A stretch of 64,000 nucleotides of DNA from JAEZKC01 sp046546375 (GCA_046546375.1 JBKGXV010000005.1:17294-81293), one strand, 5' to 3'; numbered from the stretch's first letter, positions 26,896 through 36,243 are shown. The notes: a model not told the origin generated them from the sequence alone. Numbers and translations are program-made.

Positions 26896-28257
26896 TCAAA
26901 AGAGCACATCCTGCATATCACCGACACGCGAACAGGGCCTCAGAGCTATATCCGAATCCATCTTCTCCCAATCCGCCGAGCGCGGTGGTTTGCTCATCAC
27001 ACACTCCCTGAACCCCATACCCGCAAGCTCCTTGAGCCGGCTGGTCATGTTGTTTACAGGACGGATCTCCCCACCCAGCCCCAGCTCACCAATAAACGCC
27101 AGGTCTTTTTTCAGAGGCTTGCTGCGGAAGGAAGAAAGCAGTGCCGCGATAATGGCCAGATCAGCCGCAGGCTCCGAAACGGTCAACCCCCCCGCGATGT
27201 TGAAAAACACATCGTGATCCCCAAGAGAAATGCCCCCATACTTCTCCAGAACCGCAATCAGCAGAGAAAGTTTCCGCGGATTAATTCCCGAGGCAACCCT
27301 CTGGGGAAGACCGAAATGCGACTGGTTCACCAGAGCCTGCAGTTCCACCACCAACACCCTAGAGCCCTCCAATATCGGTGCGATCGAGGTACCCACCTGG
27401 GGCTGATCGCGGTTGAGCAGAAAGAACTCCGAAGCATTGGAAGTCTGGGCAAGCCCCGCATCTGTCATGGTGAAAAGTGCGATTTCCCCTCCGGGGCCGA
27501 ACCTGTTTTTGACAGAGCGCAGAATGCGGTAGTTGTGACGCCCGTCCCCCTCGAACTGAAGCACTGTGTCAACCATATGCTCCAAAACCCTCGGACCGGC
27601 AATGGTTCCCTCTTTGGTAACGTGACCTATAAGGATAACCGAAACATCTTCTGTTTTGGCATGCCTGAGAAGCATAGAACCGCATTCACGTATCTGGGAA
27701 ACGCTCCCCGGAGCACTTTCCAGAGTTTCGGTGAACATGGTCTGGATCGAATCGACCACCACGATTTTCGGCTTGTGAACGGACAGCACCGAAAGAAGCG
27801 TTTCCATGCTGGTTTCGGTAAGAACCTCCACGGGCGCACTACCCACACCCAGACGCCGGGCACGGATGGATACCTGCTCTGCGGATTCTTCTCCTGACAC
27901 ATACAAAACACTTCTGTCATCCGCCCATTGAGCCATGAGCTGCAGAAGCAGAGTTGATTTGCCTATACCCGGATCTCCGCCCAGAAGAAGAAACGCCCCT
28001 CCCACCAGACCTCCGCCCAAAACCCGATCCACCTCCGTAAAGGAGCTGCATATCCGTTCTGTTTCCTGCGACTTGCAGGAACAAAGAGGTACCGGTTTTG
28101 TTTCTTTGCGGATTTCGGATGCTTTGGAGGAACCCTTGGCAATACGGAACTCGGTTATGCTGTCCCAGGTACCGCATGCATCACATTTACCGCGCCATTT
28201 GGAATAATCCTGACCACAGGAATTGCACACATATGCCGTTTTCAGTTTTTTATTCAC
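26896..28257 (-). CDS. radA: DNA repair protein RadA
   Basis: A 453-aa branch-migration helicase of recombination repair. It has the N-terminal zinc finger CNSCG ... CDACG, a RecA-like ATPase core with Walker A GGDPGIGKST, the RadA-specific KNRFG motif (SVKNRFGPGG), and a C-terminal Lon-protease-like domain ending GELGLGGEIRPV. The start codon is GTG at 28257, with AGGTGG six bases upstream; the zinc finger follows after ten residues, so no start further in is possible. It is the last gene of the long minus-strand operon and ends exactly at the MITE-like element. Confidence 0.95.
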   Translation of the reverse strand: MNKKLKTAYVCNSCGQDYSKWRGKCDACGTWDSITEFRIAKGSSKASEIRKETKPVPLCSCKSQETERICSSFTEVDRVLGGGLVGGAFLLLGGDPGIGKSTLLLQLMAQWADDRSVLYVSGEESAEQVSIRARRLGVGSAPVEVLTETSMETLLSVLSVHKPKIVVVDSIQTMFTETLESAPGSVSQIRECGSMLLRHAKTEDVSVILIGHVTKEGTIAGPRVLEHMVDTVLQFEGDGRHNYRILRSVKNRFGPGGEIALFTMTDAGLAQTSNASEFFLLNRDQPQVGTSIAPILEGSRVLVVELQALVNQSHFGLPQRVASGINPRKLSLLIAVLEKYGGISLGDHDVFFNIAGGLTVSEPAADLAIIAALLSSFRSKPLKKDLAFIGELGLGGEIRPVNNMTSRLKELAGMGFRECVMSKPPRSADWEKMDSDIALRPCSRVGDMQDVLF

Positions 28258-28272
28258 TGCCAGCCACCTGTA

Positions 28273-29157
28273 TCAGGACTTTGACGAATCAGACTGCGTC
28301 TGGGATGGACGGGGGGGCATTTTGAATTTCTGTTGTACTTTATTCCCCTCAGGATGCCCCTTGAGCCGCTGCAGATTGATTGGCGTGGAATATGTTTCCT
28401 CCTCCTCAACTGCATAGTGAAGCTTTCTCTGTCCGCGGATGAACTGCTGAATGTAGGGATTACGGGATTTGCGTATTTCCGCAGGCGAACCGTAGAAAAT
28501 GATTTTCCCTTCGTGAATCATGGCTATTTTATCGGCAATTTTATAGGCTGATCCGATATCGTGAGTGACCACGATGGAGGTCATCTTGAGCTTTGACCGA
28601 AGGGAGAGAATCAGATCGTTGATCTTGTCTGTCATTATAGGATCAAGTGCGGAAGTGGGTTCATCATACAGCATGATTTCCGGCTTCATCACCAGAGCAC
28701 GCGCCAGCCCAACCCTACTTCGCATCCCCCCGGAGAGCTCGGCGGGCATTTTAGTCTTGAACTCCGCCCTCAGCCCCACCATTTCAAGTGATTCCCGGAT
28801 AATATTCTCGATTTGCTCTCTGCTGAGCTTTGTGTGCTCACGCAGAGGAAACGCAAGGTTCTCACCGACATCCATGGAATCAAACAGCGCAGCACCCTGG
28901 AAAAGGATTCCGAAACGCTTGCGCGCCTTGTTGAAATCGGAAGGTTTGGTCGTGGGTGATGAGATCACTTCATCGTCAAGCAGTATTCTGCCCCCGTCGG
29001 GAAAAAGCAGCCCTATGATATGACGGAACAGCACCGTTTTCCCGCTTCCGGACTGACCGATGATACAAAGTACCTCACCCTGGTTTACTTTAAGGTTGAT
29101 ATCATCGAGTACTACCTGGTTTCCGAAGTGCTTTTTGAGATGTTCGACTCTGAGCAT
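28273..29157 (-). CDS. mlaF: Phospholipid ABC transporter ATPase, MlaF-like
   Basis: A 294-aa ABC ATPase of the Mkl/MlaF group, which drives phospholipid exchange between the inner and outer membranes together with MlaE and an MCE protein. Walker A is GQSGSGKT, the signature is LSGGM with GGMRSRVGLARAL, and Walker B is IMLYDEPTSALDP. The C-terminus extends about 45 residues past the usual MlaF end and is charged and low in complexity. It follows mlaE by 23 bp. No mlaD (MCE) or mlaC gene is in the window. Confidence 0.9.
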   Translation of the reverse strand: MLRVEHLKKHFGNQVVLDDINLKVNQGEVLCIIGQSGSGKTVLFRHIIGLLFPDGGRILLDDEVISSPTTKPSDFNKARKRFGILFQGAALFDSMDVGENLAFPLREHTKLSREQIENIIRESLEMVGLRAEFKTKMPAELSGGMRSRVGLARALVMKPEIMLYDEPTSALDPIMTDKINDLILSLRSKLKMTSIVVTHDIGSAYKIADKIAMIHEGKIIFYGSPAEIRKSRNPYIQQFIRGQRKLHYAVEEEETYSTPINLQRLKGHPEGNKVQQKFKMPPRPSQTQSDSSKS

Positions 29158-29180
29158 ATTCTTTTCGCCTCAACCCACAG

Positions 29181-29981
29181 TCACATGACCATGAACGCTA
29201 TAAGAAAATCAAAAATCAAGATTAAAACCGCAGAAAAGATAACCGCCTTGGTGGTGGCATTCCCCACCCCTTCGGCACCACCTTGAGCCTCGAAACCGAA
29301 ATGAGCTCCGGTAATGGCCACAATGGCACCGAAAACGCCGGTTTTTGCCACTCCGATGAACACATCGTTAGGGTTGAAAAACAGTTTCATTCCGTTAAGA
29401 TATGTATACATGGAAACGTCAACAGATATCAATACAGTGAAAGCAGAACCTATCAAGGCAATGAGTTCGGCCCATATCACCAGAACCGGCAGCATCACGA
29501 TACAGGCCATGGTCTTAGGTACTATGAGATAGCGTATGGAGTCGAGCCGAAGCACAGCCATGGCGTCAAGCTGTTCACTGCTTTTCATGGACCCGATCTC
29601 GGCGGCGATTCCAGTGGCTACTCGCCCCGCGAACACCATACTGGTGACAACCGGGCCCAACTCGGTCACCATTGTTTTACAAACAAGCACCCCCAGATAC
29701 CTCATGCTGACAGGAAGACCGGACATCTGGTATACAGCCTGCGTCACAGTTGCCGAACCCAAAAACAGAGCAATCACTGTCACCAGCGGCAAAGATTCGA
29801 TACCCAGAGTAAACATGTGGTTGACAGTGATATTGGGATTGTTGACTATCAGATGCATACGGGAAAAAGTCTGCACCAGCAGTTTCCCGTAACGCCGTAC
29901 GCTGAGAAGCAGCTCGCAGAATTTTCCGAAAACCCACAGCCCCACACGCCCGATCAATGCAATGAAATGTAATGCGATCAA
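29181..29981 (-). CDS. mlaE: Phospholipid ABC transporter permease, MlaE-like
   Basis: A 266-aa permease of the MlaE family with about five or six membrane helices; family marks are GPVVTSMVFAGRVATGIAAEIGSMKSSEQLDAM. The start is a TTG at 29981 that overlaps the dnaB stop codon (TTGA), with GGAG 11 bases upstream and no ATG for the next 41 codons, so a TTG start is well supported. It partners the MlaF-like ATPase directly downstream. The coupling to dnaB is tight, which places lipid transport in an operon with core replication genes. Confidence 0.9.
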   Translation of the reverse strand: MIALHFIALIGRVGLWVFGKFCELLLSVRRYGKLLVQTFSRMHLIVNNPNITVNHMFTLGIESLPLVTVIALFLGSATVTQAVYQMSGLPVSMRYLGVLVCKTMVTELGPVVTSMVFAGRVATGIAAEIGSMKSSEQLDAMAVLRLDSIRYLIVPKTMACIVMLPVLVIWAELIALIGSAFTVLISVDVSMYTYLNGMKLFFNPNDVFIGVAKTGVFGAIVAITGAHFGFEAQGGAEGVGNATTKAVIFSAVLILIFDFLIAFMVM

Positions 29982-31381
29982 AATCCAGGCGGCTCCTCTA
30001 CTCTCTCGGAAAGGTTTTCGAAACGGGCGAACTCATTCACGAAAGCCAATTCCGCAGTTCCGATAGGCCCGTTTCTCTGCTTACCTACAATGATTTCCGC
30101 CTTCCCCTTGTTGTTGGGATCATCCTTATTATACACTTCATCACGATACACGAACATAACGACATCGGCATCCTGTTCTATAGCTCCGGATTCCCGCAGA
30201 TCAGAAAGCTGAGGACGGTGGTTTCCGGTACGCTGCTCCACGGCACGCGACAGCTGAGAAAGTGATATAACCGGCACATCCAGCTCCTTTGCCACCCCCT
30301 TGAGAGCACGGCTGATCTGGGAGATTTCCTGCTGACGGCTTTCAGTTCTTCCCGACGACCCCATAAGCTGAAGGTAATCGATAATTATCATATCCAGATT
30401 GTGCTGAGCCTTGAGACGACGGGCTTTGGCCCTGAGCTCCAGAACAGTTATGGCAGGTGTATCATCGATAAATATGGGAGCTTCGGCAAGAGGCCCCGCT
30501 GCAATACTCAGCTTGGGAAAATCCCGCTTGGGTAGATTTCCGCTCCGAAGGGCATGCATGCTCACACGAGCCTCCGAGCAGAGCATTCGCTGAACAATCT
30601 GATCCTTTGACATTTCCAGAGAAAAAATAGCGGTACAGTGATTTGCCTTCACCGCCGAATGAAGTGCCACGGAAAGACAGAATGCGGTTTTCCCCATGGA
30701 GGGACGACCCGCCACTATCACCAGATCACCGCGCTGCATCCCGGTGGTCATGTTATCCAACTCTTCAAATCCGGTGGGAATACCCTTGAAACCACCCTTT
30801 GCATACCCCTCTATACCCTCAAAAGCCTTCGGCAGCAACTGGCTCATGGCTTCAAACTTGTTCTTAACTCTGCCTTCCGATATGCTGAATATCACGCTTT
30901 CCGCTTTGTCCAGAATATCCTGCGGCTCCTGCTCGGTAGAGAAACAATCGGTAGTGATTTCCGCAGAAACGGAAATGAGCTTTCTTAGAGTGGCTTTTTC
31001 CTGAAGAATGTTGGCATAATACTCAATATTGCCGGAAGTGGTGACGTTTTCCACCAGTTCGCTGAGATACGCCTCCTCCCCCACTTCTCCAAGCCAGTTT
31101 TTCTTTTTAAGCGCATCGGCAATAGTAATGATATCTATGGGAACGTTTTTTTCCGAAAGCTCTCTCATGCACACGAAAATTTTGGAGTGTGCTGCCGAAT
31201 AAAAACACTCCTCATCCAGATGCTCCAAAGCCGAATCAGCAGCCTGACCGTCAATGAGCATGGAACCCAGAATAGTGCGTTCAACATCTAGAGCCTGGGG
31301 TGGTACCCGATCCGAGGTGAACGGTTCTGCTACCGCATTACCTCCACCATCACCCTTGAATTCTCTTTTTTTATACGTCAT
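29978..31381 (-). CDS. dnaB: Replicative DNA helicase DnaB
   Basis: A 467-aa hexameric replicative helicase. The N-terminal domain begins at VPPQALDVERTILGSML (residues about 26-42), the RecA-type ATPase core carries Walker A AGRPSMGKTA, IIIDYLQLM is Walker B, and SLEMSKDQIVQRM and SQLSRAVEQR are the other helicase motifs. Length and domain order are normal, with no intein. The ATG abuts the stop codon of the preceding UDG-like gene (TAAATG), and its own stop overlaps the start of mlaE. Confidence 0.96.
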   Translation of the reverse strand: MTYKKREFKGDGGGNAVAEPFTSDRVPPQALDVERTILGSMLIDGQAADSALEHLDEECFYSAAHSKIFVCMRELSEKNVPIDIITIADALKKKNWLGEVGEEAYLSELVENVTTSGNIEYYANILQEKATLRKLISVSAEITTDCFSTEQEPQDILDKAESVIFSISEGRVKNKFEAMSQLLPKAFEGIEGYAKGGFKGIPTGFEELDNMTTGMQRGDLVIVAGRPSMGKTAFCLSVALHSAVKANHCTAIFSLEMSKDQIVQRMLCSEARVSMHALRSGNLPKRDFPKLSIAAGPLAEAPIFIDDTPAITVLELRAKARRLKAQHNLDMIIIDYLQLMGSSGRTESRQQEISQISRALKGVAKELDVPVISLSQLSRAVEQRTGNHRPQLSDLRESGAIEQDADVVMFVYRDEVYNKDDPNNKGKAEIIVGKQRNGPIGTAELAFVNEFARFENLSERVEEPPGF

Positions 31382-32239
31382 TTAGACATTCCTATTGAGA
31401 ATAGCCATAAGCCTCTTGAGATCCTGCCAGGCTCCAGGCTTCAGATTCTTATCCCTGTGTAACAGATCGACACTGTAGGTGAACACCGCAGGTATTCCCT
31501 TATATGCGGTATCGGCTTTGCGGAACACCTCAATTGAGCCCCTTTCCCCCATCATAGCATTTGCTGCATCCTCACCAAAGACCAAAACAGCATCGGGCTT
31601 AATTATATCCAACTGCCGATCAAGAATCAAACGGCAATTTTGAATCTGTTCCGGTTGTGCAGCTTTCCCCTCGGGTATTCTGCATTTCATCACATGAGTA
31701 ACGAACACATCTTTGGTGCGATCGAGTTTCATGGCCTTAAGCATATTCAGAAACAGTTCCTCTGTTTCCCCCTTAAACGGCAGACCTGCTTTCTCATCCT
31801 CCACTCCGGGACAATAGCCCACAATCATCACCCTGCCTTCAACACTGCCGGATCCGAAAATCACTTTTTTTCTGCATTCGGACAAACCGCACTCAGAACA
31901 TTTCAGAACATCAAAATAGAGATTCTTCAGAAGATCCCTTTTGGAATGCAAGTTTTGGGGAGAGGTGGCTTTGGGGATTTCCAGGTCCTGCACCGGCTTC
32001 ATTTTTGAGAGTTTTTCAAAGGGGTTCTGTGTTGATTTGCTTTTTTTCGGAAGAGGAACCTTCAAAGTACCTGTTTGAGTGGATTTGACTTCTTTTGCAA
32101 CAGATTTCTTCTCTGGTGATGTGGATGCAGAAGCGCGGAATAAGCGGTTAACCTCAAAGTCGGGAGAGAAAATAATCTCGTCGAAACCAAGCTCCCGCTG
32201 CTGTTTGAGGTAGGATATCAGAAGAGAACGGACAGACAT
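31382..32239 (-). CDS. Family-4-like uracil-DNA glycosylase homologue
   Basis: A 285-aa protein. Residues 1-110 are a polar, Lys/Ser-rich linker; the rest is the UDG family 4 fold. Four cysteines that would bind a 4Fe-4S cluster are seen: CSEC, the one in HVMKCRIPEGK, and QNCRLIL. The first catalytic motif, GEAPG in typical family 4 enzymes, reads VGYCPGVEDEKAGLPFKG, and the second motif HPS is not preserved (TYSVDLLHRD). The protein may thus have a different substrate or no glycosylase activity. The frame opens with TTG overlapping the coaBC stop, but GGAG lies ten bases before the ATG at 32239, which is preferred. Confidence 0.75.
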   Translation of the reverse strand: MSVRSLLISYLKQQRELGFDEIIFSPDFEVNRLFRASASTSPEKKSVAKEVKSTQTGTLKVPLPKKSKSTQNPFEKLSKMKPVQDLEIPKATSPQNLHSKRDLLKNLYFDVLKCSECGLSECRKKVIFGSGSVEGRVMIVGYCPGVEDEKAGLPFKGETEELFLNMLKAMKLDRTKDVFVTHVMKCRIPEGKAAQPEQIQNCRLILDRQLDIIKPDAVLVFGEDAANAMMGERGSIEVFRKADTAYKGIPAVFTYSVDLLHRDKNLKPGAWQDLKRLMAILNRNV

Positions 32240-32244
32240 AGCGA

Positions 32245-33429
32245 TCAAACTCCGGAGATCTCTGCAATACTTTTCAGGATCACCTCAGCTGCCTCCAGTT
32301 TACCCATAGCAGGACACTTTCCGACCCTGTCATCGGAAAACAGAAGAGTAACAGCAGTCGAATCCATCCCCAGAGCATCCTCGGCTCTGTTGAACACCAT
32401 CATATCACAATTTTTCCTTTTCATCTTCTGAGCAGCCCTCTGGAGATCGTTTCCGCATTCAAGAGAAAAACCCACCAGAATCTGTCCCTTCTTATGTTTC
32501 CCCAACCCGGCGACAATATCCGGATTGGGAACCAGCTCCACAGTCAGATTACCTGTATCCTCCCTGTGAATTTTGGTCGCATTGATTTCCTTGGGACGAT
32601 AATCACTCACTGCAGCAGCCATTATGCACACATCCGCAGAATCAAACTCCTTCTCCAGAGCAAGCTTCATCTCCGCAGCACTTTTCACCGGTATCACTCG
32701 TGCGCCCGAAGGAAGCAGGATCTGAGCCGGACCGGTTACCACGGTCACCCGAGCCCCCATAGCTAAGGCAGCTTTGGCAAGTGCCGCTCCCATTTTCCCC
32801 GACGACCGGTTGGTGATCACCCGTACAGGATCAATTGCTTCCTCGGTAGGGCCTGAGGAGATCAGAATGTGCTTACCCTCAAAAATGGCTGATGCCCTCT
32901 GAGAGGACAATACCCGGCCTGCGATTTCCTCCACCTCAATCATACGGCCCGGCCCCACAACATTGCAGGCCAGCTCTCCCTCCCCGACCGGCAGAACAGT
33001 CACTCCTCTTGATTTGAGAATTTCAATATTGGCACAGGTGGCCTTGTTGGCCCACATGACACTGTTCATGGCCGGAGCCACCACGATTTTTTCCTCAGGA
33101 ATGGAAAGCGCAAGCGAAGTAAGAAGATTGTCTGCGATACCGTGAGTTATCTTGGCGATGGTATTGGCTGTAGCAGGGCTTATGAGATAAATATCCGCCC
33201 ATTCAGAAAGACGGATATGATCCATATCATAAAAGGAAGAGTCATCCAGAAATACAGGATTACCGGACACTGTCTTCAAGGCTTCCAAACCCACCATCCC
33301 GCGGGCGGAAGGTGTGAGCACAGTCTTGACCTGACAATTCCGTTTTCTGAATATACGGATTAACTGGGGGATCTTGTAGGCGGCGATCCCCCCGGTGATT
33401 CCTAAAAGAACATTCCGAGAACTGCCCAT
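32245..33429 (-). CDS. coaBC: Phosphopantothenoylcysteine decarboxylase/synthetase
   Basis: A 394-aa bifunctional enzyme of CoA synthesis. The N-terminal CoaC flavoprotein domain (about 1-180) contains GITGGIAAYK and the PAMNSVMW motif; the C-terminal CoaB domain (about 185-390) contains SSGPTEEAIDPVRVITNRSSGKMG and AAAVSDYRP. It adds cysteine to 4'-phosphopantothenate and then decarboxylates the product. The ATG abuts the rpoZ stop codon (TAAATG), so translation is coupled. With coaX at 24 kb, two CoA pathway genes are in the window. Confidence 0.95.
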   Translation of the reverse strand: MGSSRNVLLGITGGIAAYKIPQLIRIFRKRNCQVKTVLTPSARGMVGLEALKTVSGNPVFLDDSSFYDMDHIRLSEWADIYLISPATANTIAKITHGIADNLLTSLALSIPEEKIVVAPAMNSVMWANKATCANIEILKSRGVTVLPVGEGELACNVVGPGRMIEVEEIAGRVLSSQRASAIFEGKHILISSGPTEEAIDPVRVITNRSSGKMGAALAKAALAMGARVTVVTGPAQILLPSGARVIPVKSAAEMKLALEKEFDSADVCIMAAAVSDYRPKEINATKIHREDTGNLTVELVPNPDIVAGLGKHKKGQILVGFSLECGNDLQRAAQKMKRKNCDMMVFNRAEDALGMDSTAVTLLFSDDRVGKCPAMGKLEAAEVILKSIAEISGV

Positions 33430-33648
33430 TTATTCGGCAATCTGGTTTTCCTGATCCTCGATCACCCTGCCTTCAAACAATTTCTTGAGTGCAAGTGAAG
33501 TCGGTTTATCTTTGGTTTCGAGGATATCAAGGCGAACCTGTTCATTGATGAAACGGGCTTCCTGAGAAGCCATCAGAACTGCTTTATAACGGCTGATTCC
33601 CTTTTTCTCGAGTCTCTCAAGCTGAAGTTCGAGCAAATCGTCTGACAT
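33430..33648 (-). CDS. rpoZ: RNA polymerase omega subunit
   Basis: A 72-aa omega subunit. The conserved helix SRYKAVLMASQEARFINEQ and the C-terminal KPTSLALKKLFEGRV are typical of the protein, which helps fold and hold the beta-prime subunit and contributes to ppGpp site 1 in some phyla. GGGAGG precedes the ATG by four bases. The order yicC-rpoZ-coaBC is common in bacteria, but gmk, which usually stands between yicC and rpoZ, is absent: only 43 bp separate the two genes here. Confidence 0.93.
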   Translation of the reverse strand: MSDDLLELQLERLEKKGISRYKAVLMASQEARFINEQVRLDILETKDKPTSLALKKLFEGRVIEDQENQIAE

Positions 33649-33691
33649 TAGACCTCCCTTGGCATGCTGCGCGGCCCCAAAAGGCTTGCAG

Positions 33692-34564
33692 CTATTCTAT
33701 GTTCTGTATCTGTTCTCGTATCTTTTCAATATTCTCTTTAAGATTCACCGCCCAATGAGCTATCTCGGTATCATTCGCTTTGGAACCGATAGTATTTGCC
33801 TCCCGGTTCATCTCCTGAAGCAGAAAACCCATTCTCTTGCCCACGGGTTCGTCCAGTGTAAAATCCTCACTGAATTTTTCTATGTGCGCCCTCAGACGGG
33901 TGCATTCTTCGGTGATATCCAGCCTTTCAGCAAAAAGCGCCACTTCGGTGGCAATACGCTGAGGATCCGGTGGACTTTCAAGCAGCTTTTCGATCCGGGG
34001 TTTTAGCGATTCGGCATACTCCGTAACCCGCTGCGGGGCTCTTTTTTCAATCTTGATAACGGTTCTGGCGATCTCCTTGAGAATCTTCTTCAGATCCTTA
34101 ACCAAAAGCGCACCTTCTGATTCCCGCGTAGCCTGAAATTCCCTTACCGCCTCCTTGATCACCGGCCGCAGGTGCCTCCAGAGAATGTCGTCGTTATGTG
34201 TGACCGATTCGGTTTTGATGAAATCGCTGAAATTGAGAAGGTTGGAGAGAGTGATCTCCCCGGCAAGATTGTAGGTGTCCTTCACTTCTTTGAAGATAGC
34301 CACATAATTATCAACTGAAGATTTGTCCCAGGTGAGTCTGGTACTGTCCGTCTCCCGGTCACAGGAGATGGTCAGAGTGATACTTCCGCGTGAAACCACG
34401 GAGAGCTCTTTTTTGATTTTTGATTCCAGATTGGCGGTGAACCGGGGTTGTCTGATCTGGATATCGAGAAAGCGGTTGTTCACACCGCGAATTTCAACTC
34501 TGTAGGTTCCGGAAGGCGTTGTGTCTTCAGCGAGCCCAAAACCTGTCATGCTACGAATGGGCAT
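33692..34564 (-). CDS. yicC: YicC family endoribonuclease
   Basis: A 290-aa protein starting MPIRSMTGFGLAE, the hallmark of YicC, and ending with KANDTEIAHWAVNLKENIEKIREQIQN. Some YicC proteins have been reported to be endoribonucleases acting on small RNAs; the exact role here is inferred. The frame is open 14 codons further upstream, but AGGA lies six bases before the ATG at 34564 and the conserved N-terminus starts there. It is the first gene of the long minus-strand operon, with the promoter at 34633-34661. Confidence 0.92.
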   Translation of the reverse strand: MPIRSMTGFGLAEDTTPSGTYRVEIRGVNNRFLDIQIRQPRFTANLESKIKKELSVVSRGSITLTISCDRETDSTRLTWDKSSVDNYVAIFKEVKDTYNLAGEITLSNLLNFSDFIKTESVTHNDDILWRHLRPVIKEAVREFQATRESEGALLVKDLKKILKEIARTVIKIEKRAPQRVTEYAESLKPRIEKLLESPPDPQRIATEVALFAERLDITEECTRLRAHIEKFSEDFTLDEPVGKRMGFLLQEMNREANTIGSKANDTEIAHWAVNLKENIEKIREQIQNIE

Positions 34565-34632
34565 ATATGATCCTGTGCGACCTCGAAGGTAATTGGGGTT
34601 GAACAACCGTTAGTACCGGGGAAAACTTGTTA

Positions 34633-34661
34633 AATATATAATATGTTTGGTGAATGTGCAA
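34633..34661 (-). promoter_or_regulatory. Sigma-70-type promoter of yicC operon
   Basis: On the minus strand, TTGCAC (34661-34656) and TATATT (34638-34633) are separated by exactly 17 bp. This would start transcription about 60 bases before the yicC ATG. It is the only strong promoter-like pair in this gap and is placed to drive yicC-rpoZ-coaBC and following genes. Confidence 0.6.
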
Positions 34662-34754
34662 GTTAATGCGTTCGCCGTTTACCGAACCGCTTTTGCCAAG
34701 AGCACCCAGGTGAGCCAACCGAGTCTCGGCTCCGCGTCTCTTTGCGCTCTACTC

Positions 34755-36098
34755 CTACTCGGACAGACGGTTCACTGTGTCATACATCACTGTGGGGAAT
34801 CCCCACACCATATTTTTTATCTGACCTATGGTCATCCCCGTTCTGATCGCCAGACCGAATGCATTGATCACCTCATCCACCCCGTGACCGAGCATGTGAA
34901 CCCCAAGAATACGGCCGGTTACCTTTTCGGAAACAACCTTGAATGCCGAATGCTTCAACCCGAGTCTTCTGGTGATATGCTTCTTTGAAGTATCGAAAAA
35001 CTGAACCCTGAAGTCCAGTCCCTTCTCCTGAGCCTCCTGCTCTCTCATTCCCGCCGATGCCAGAGAAGGTGTGGTGAACACAATGCTGGGTACCACACTG
35101 TAATCGGGCTTAAAACTGTTGCCGTCGAGCATATTCCCAGCCACGACCCTGGATTCCATTTCCGCAACGGGAGTGAGCTGAATTCCGTACAGATTGACAT
35201 CACCGGCAATATACACCGCGGGATTGCTTACACTCTGAAGAAATTCATTTACCGCAATCCCCTTTTTCTCCCGTTCGACTCCCCCGGCCTCCAGATCGAG
35301 ACCATCCAGATTGGGAACCCTTCCTCCGCCATGCACCACCAGATCCGTTTCAAACCTCTGAGAACCGGCATGCACACTGAAAACACCCTCTCTCTTTTCT
35401 ACTGACTTGACAGGCGTACCGAGACGGACATCGATACCGATCTCCCTGCTGATTCCAAGAAGCATGTCAACCAGCTGATGATCAAAATTTCTCAACGGCC
35501 TCTCCATAGCCTCCAGAACCGCCACCTGAGCTCCCGCTCTGGCAGCTATGAATGCGAACTCAAAGGAGATATACCCTCCTCCCATGAACACTATTCGACG
35601 GGGCAAAGCTTCGAGATTGAGAAAATCATCACTTATCATCATATGCTCGGCTCCGGGGAAAGGAAAATGTGCAGGCCTGGAACCGGTGGCAATCAGAATA
35701 CGGCGGGCGGAAATGTTTTTCCCCTCCACTGCCAGGGTATTTCTATCCACAAAACGACACTCTCCGTGGTACATATCTATACCCGCCGAGGACAGGTTTC
35801 TTTCGTTCATCTCCGGAACAGGCTCCACAAGGGACTGCTTGAATCTCATCAGTTCGCCCCAATCAAGCTGGACGGAACCCTTTATTCCCTTTCCTTTCAT
35901 ACTGTCGAACCGGTGAACCACTTCCGTGGCAAGAGCAAGTGTTTTTTTGGGATTACACCCTCTCAGGGCGCAGGTTCCGCCGAAGGGAAGTTTGTCGGCA
36001 ATACCCACCTTCCACCCTGTTTTGCTGCACATCTGGGCGGCTTCGGAGCCCCCCGAACCGGTCCCGATCACAAAAAGGTCGTACTGATCGTCCACCAT
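34755..36098 (-). CDS. Pyridine nucleotide-disulfide oxidoreductase, atypical
   Basis: A 447-aa FAD enzyme of the glutathione reductase/lipoamide dehydrogenase superfamily. The FAD motif is VIGTGSGGSEAA, the redox-active disulfide is CALRGC (Cys43 and Cys48), the NAD(P) site is VFMGGGYISFEFA, and AVYIAGDV is the second FAD contact. The C-terminal dimer domain normally supplies the catalytic His-Glu pair (HPT...E), but here it reads WGFPTVMYDTV, so the histidine is missing. The enzyme may therefore use another acid/base or act on a different substrate. It stands as a single gene between yicC and the permease gene. Confidence 0.82.
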   Translation of the reverse strand: MVDDQYDLFVIGTGSGGSEAAQMCSKTGWKVGIADKLPFGGTCALRGCNPKKTLALATEVVHRFDSMKGKGIKGSVQLDWGELMRFKQSLVEPVPEMNERNLSSAGIDMYHGECRFVDRNTLAVEGKNISARRILIATGSRPAHFPFPGAEHMMISDDFLNLEALPRRIVFMGGGYISFEFAFIAARAGAQVAVLEAMERPLRNFDHQLVDMLLGISREIGIDVRLGTPVKSVEKREGVFSVHAGSQRFETDLVVHGGGRVPNLDGLDLEAGGVEREKKGIAVNEFLQSVSNPAVYIAGDVNLYGIQLTPVAEMESRVVAGNMLDGNSFKPDYSVVPSIVFTTPSLASAGMREQEAQEKGLDFRVQFFDTSKKHITRRLGLKHSAFKVVSEKVTGRILGVHMLGHGVDEVINAFGLAIRTGMTIGQIKNMVWGFPTVMYDTVNRLSE

Positions 36099-36243
36099 AG
36101 AAGCGATACTCCTTGTTTTGGTTCAGAACAGTCTTTCAAAGTGAAAGCAAATTCTGTTCCGGTTCACAAGGACTTTGCGGCAATCCTGACTGCGCTGGAG
36201 TTCGATAAAATGCAGTAAGAACGCTCCGTGTCCCCTCACCCGC

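Noticed and set aside
29283..29972. A 229-codon, His-rich plus-strand frame.
   Set aside because: Exact antisense of mlaE, whose membrane protein identity is clear; the His-rich composition comes from the opposite strand.
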